Shown here: positions 5,591 to 5,799 of the stretch, in pieces | Position numbering within the stretch: the stretch's first letter is position 1 | Layout: each line of letters opens with the position of its first letter | From: Chitinophagaceae bacterium | GTDB taxonomy: Bacteria > Bacteroidota > Bacteroidia > Chitinophagales > Chitinophagaceae | NCBI GenBank assembly: GCA_025963615.1 | Contig: JAOQAL010000316.1 | Location: forward strand, 1-5,799 | Direction of reading: 5' to 3' | Length of the DNA stretch: 5,799 bases | Translations under genes and position numbers: made by a program | The notes under the pieces: model-generated | The model's input: the letters and a program-made list of their open reading frames with translations, nothing else | Told to the model about the DNA's origin: nothing | Databases searched by the model: none

Positions 5591-5799
5591 TCATAAATTC
5601 CCTTTTTTTAGTTCACTTATTGCATAGTCTGCAGCGCGGGCTGTAAATGCCATATAGCTAAGGGATGGGTTCACACAGGCAGATGATACCATAAAGGAAC
5701 CATCCGTTACAAAAACATTTTTCGCATCCCATACCTGGTTCCATTTATTGAGTACAGAGTTCTTCGGATCATGCCCCATCCTGGCCGAACCCATTTCAT
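5591..5799 (-). CDS. GMC family oxidoreductase, C-terminal fragment (runs off the window)
   Basis: These are the last 68 full codons of a GMC flavoprotein oxidoreductase (FAD-dependent sugar/alcohol dehydrogenase); the rest lies beyond the right edge. The visible part has the family's terminal motifs: (H)EMGSARMG at the edge, with the codon cut at 5798-5799 compatible with the catalytic His. Next come [19 protein letters not shown], which precedes the FAD-contacting strand, and [19 protein letters not shown], where the Asn of NPS is the second catalytic position. The TGA stop is at 5591-5593. The ATG at 5792-5794 is an internal methionine, not a start. The subunit-3 lipoprotein follows 89 bp later, so this should be the catalytic large subunit of a periplasmic dehydrogenase. 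Whether it has its own Tat signal cannot be seen here. Confidence 0.93.
   Translation of the reverse strand, partial: EMGSARMGHDPKNSVLNKWNQVWDAKNVFVTDGSFMVSSACVNPSLSYMAFTARAADYAISELKKGNL

Noticed and set aside
1..5799. Defence system, CRISPR, prophage or insertion sequence
   Set aside because: Every sizeable gene belongs to an ordinary metabolic or proteolytic family; there are no spaced repeats, transposase motifs or target-site duplications.

Overview
The window looks like ordinary chromosome from a member of the Bacteroidota, most likely near the Chitinophagaceae. The evidence is moderate GC, AT-rich spacers, start codons mostly without a Shine-Dalgarno sequence, and the protein families themselves: a PGCP-like M28 peptidase, a Tat-exported glycosylasparaginase beside CutC, and a GMC oxidoreductase beside a 'gluconate 2-dehydrogenase subunit 3' lipoprotein. 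The taxonomic call is an inference from family flavour, not from a marker gene. I see no rRNA, tRNA, CRISPR array, insertion sequence or phage gene.

Layout, left to right. (1) 1-1010, plus strand: the catalytic part of an M28 zinc peptidase. The N-terminal ~150-200 residues expected for the family are missing, and an in-frame stop lies just upstream, so this may be a broken gene. (2) 1058-2537, minus strand: a two-gene unit with an NAD(P)H-dependent FMN reductase followed 16 bp later by a pirin. It converges on the peptidase gene. (3) 2538-2731: a divergent spacer with a 12-bp palindrome and three TTGRCAG repeats. (4) 2732-4632, plus strand: a glycosylasparaginase with all its catalytic residues, a 7-bp tandem repeat directly after its stop codon, then cutC. 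(5) 4633-4922: a 290-bp non-coding spacer with what looks like a decayed intergenic repeat and a very strong hairpin terminator. (6) 4923-5799, minus strand: the C-terminal end of a GMC oxidoreductase, which runs off the window, then the small Tat-lipoprotein subunit.

How the genes may work together. The glycosylasparaginase cleaves the GlcNAc-Asn bond left after N-glycoprotein degradation. With an exported peptidase and an exported sugar/alcohol dehydrogenase nearby, this fits a scavenger of glycoproteins and carbohydrates. The reductase-pirin pair looks like a separate small redox or quinone/flavonoid-handling unit. The three pairs are probably independent transcription units. I found no clear new multi-gene system. 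The points most worth checking are the damaged start of the peptidase gene, the glycosylasparaginase-CutC linkage, and the non-coding repeats and hairpins.
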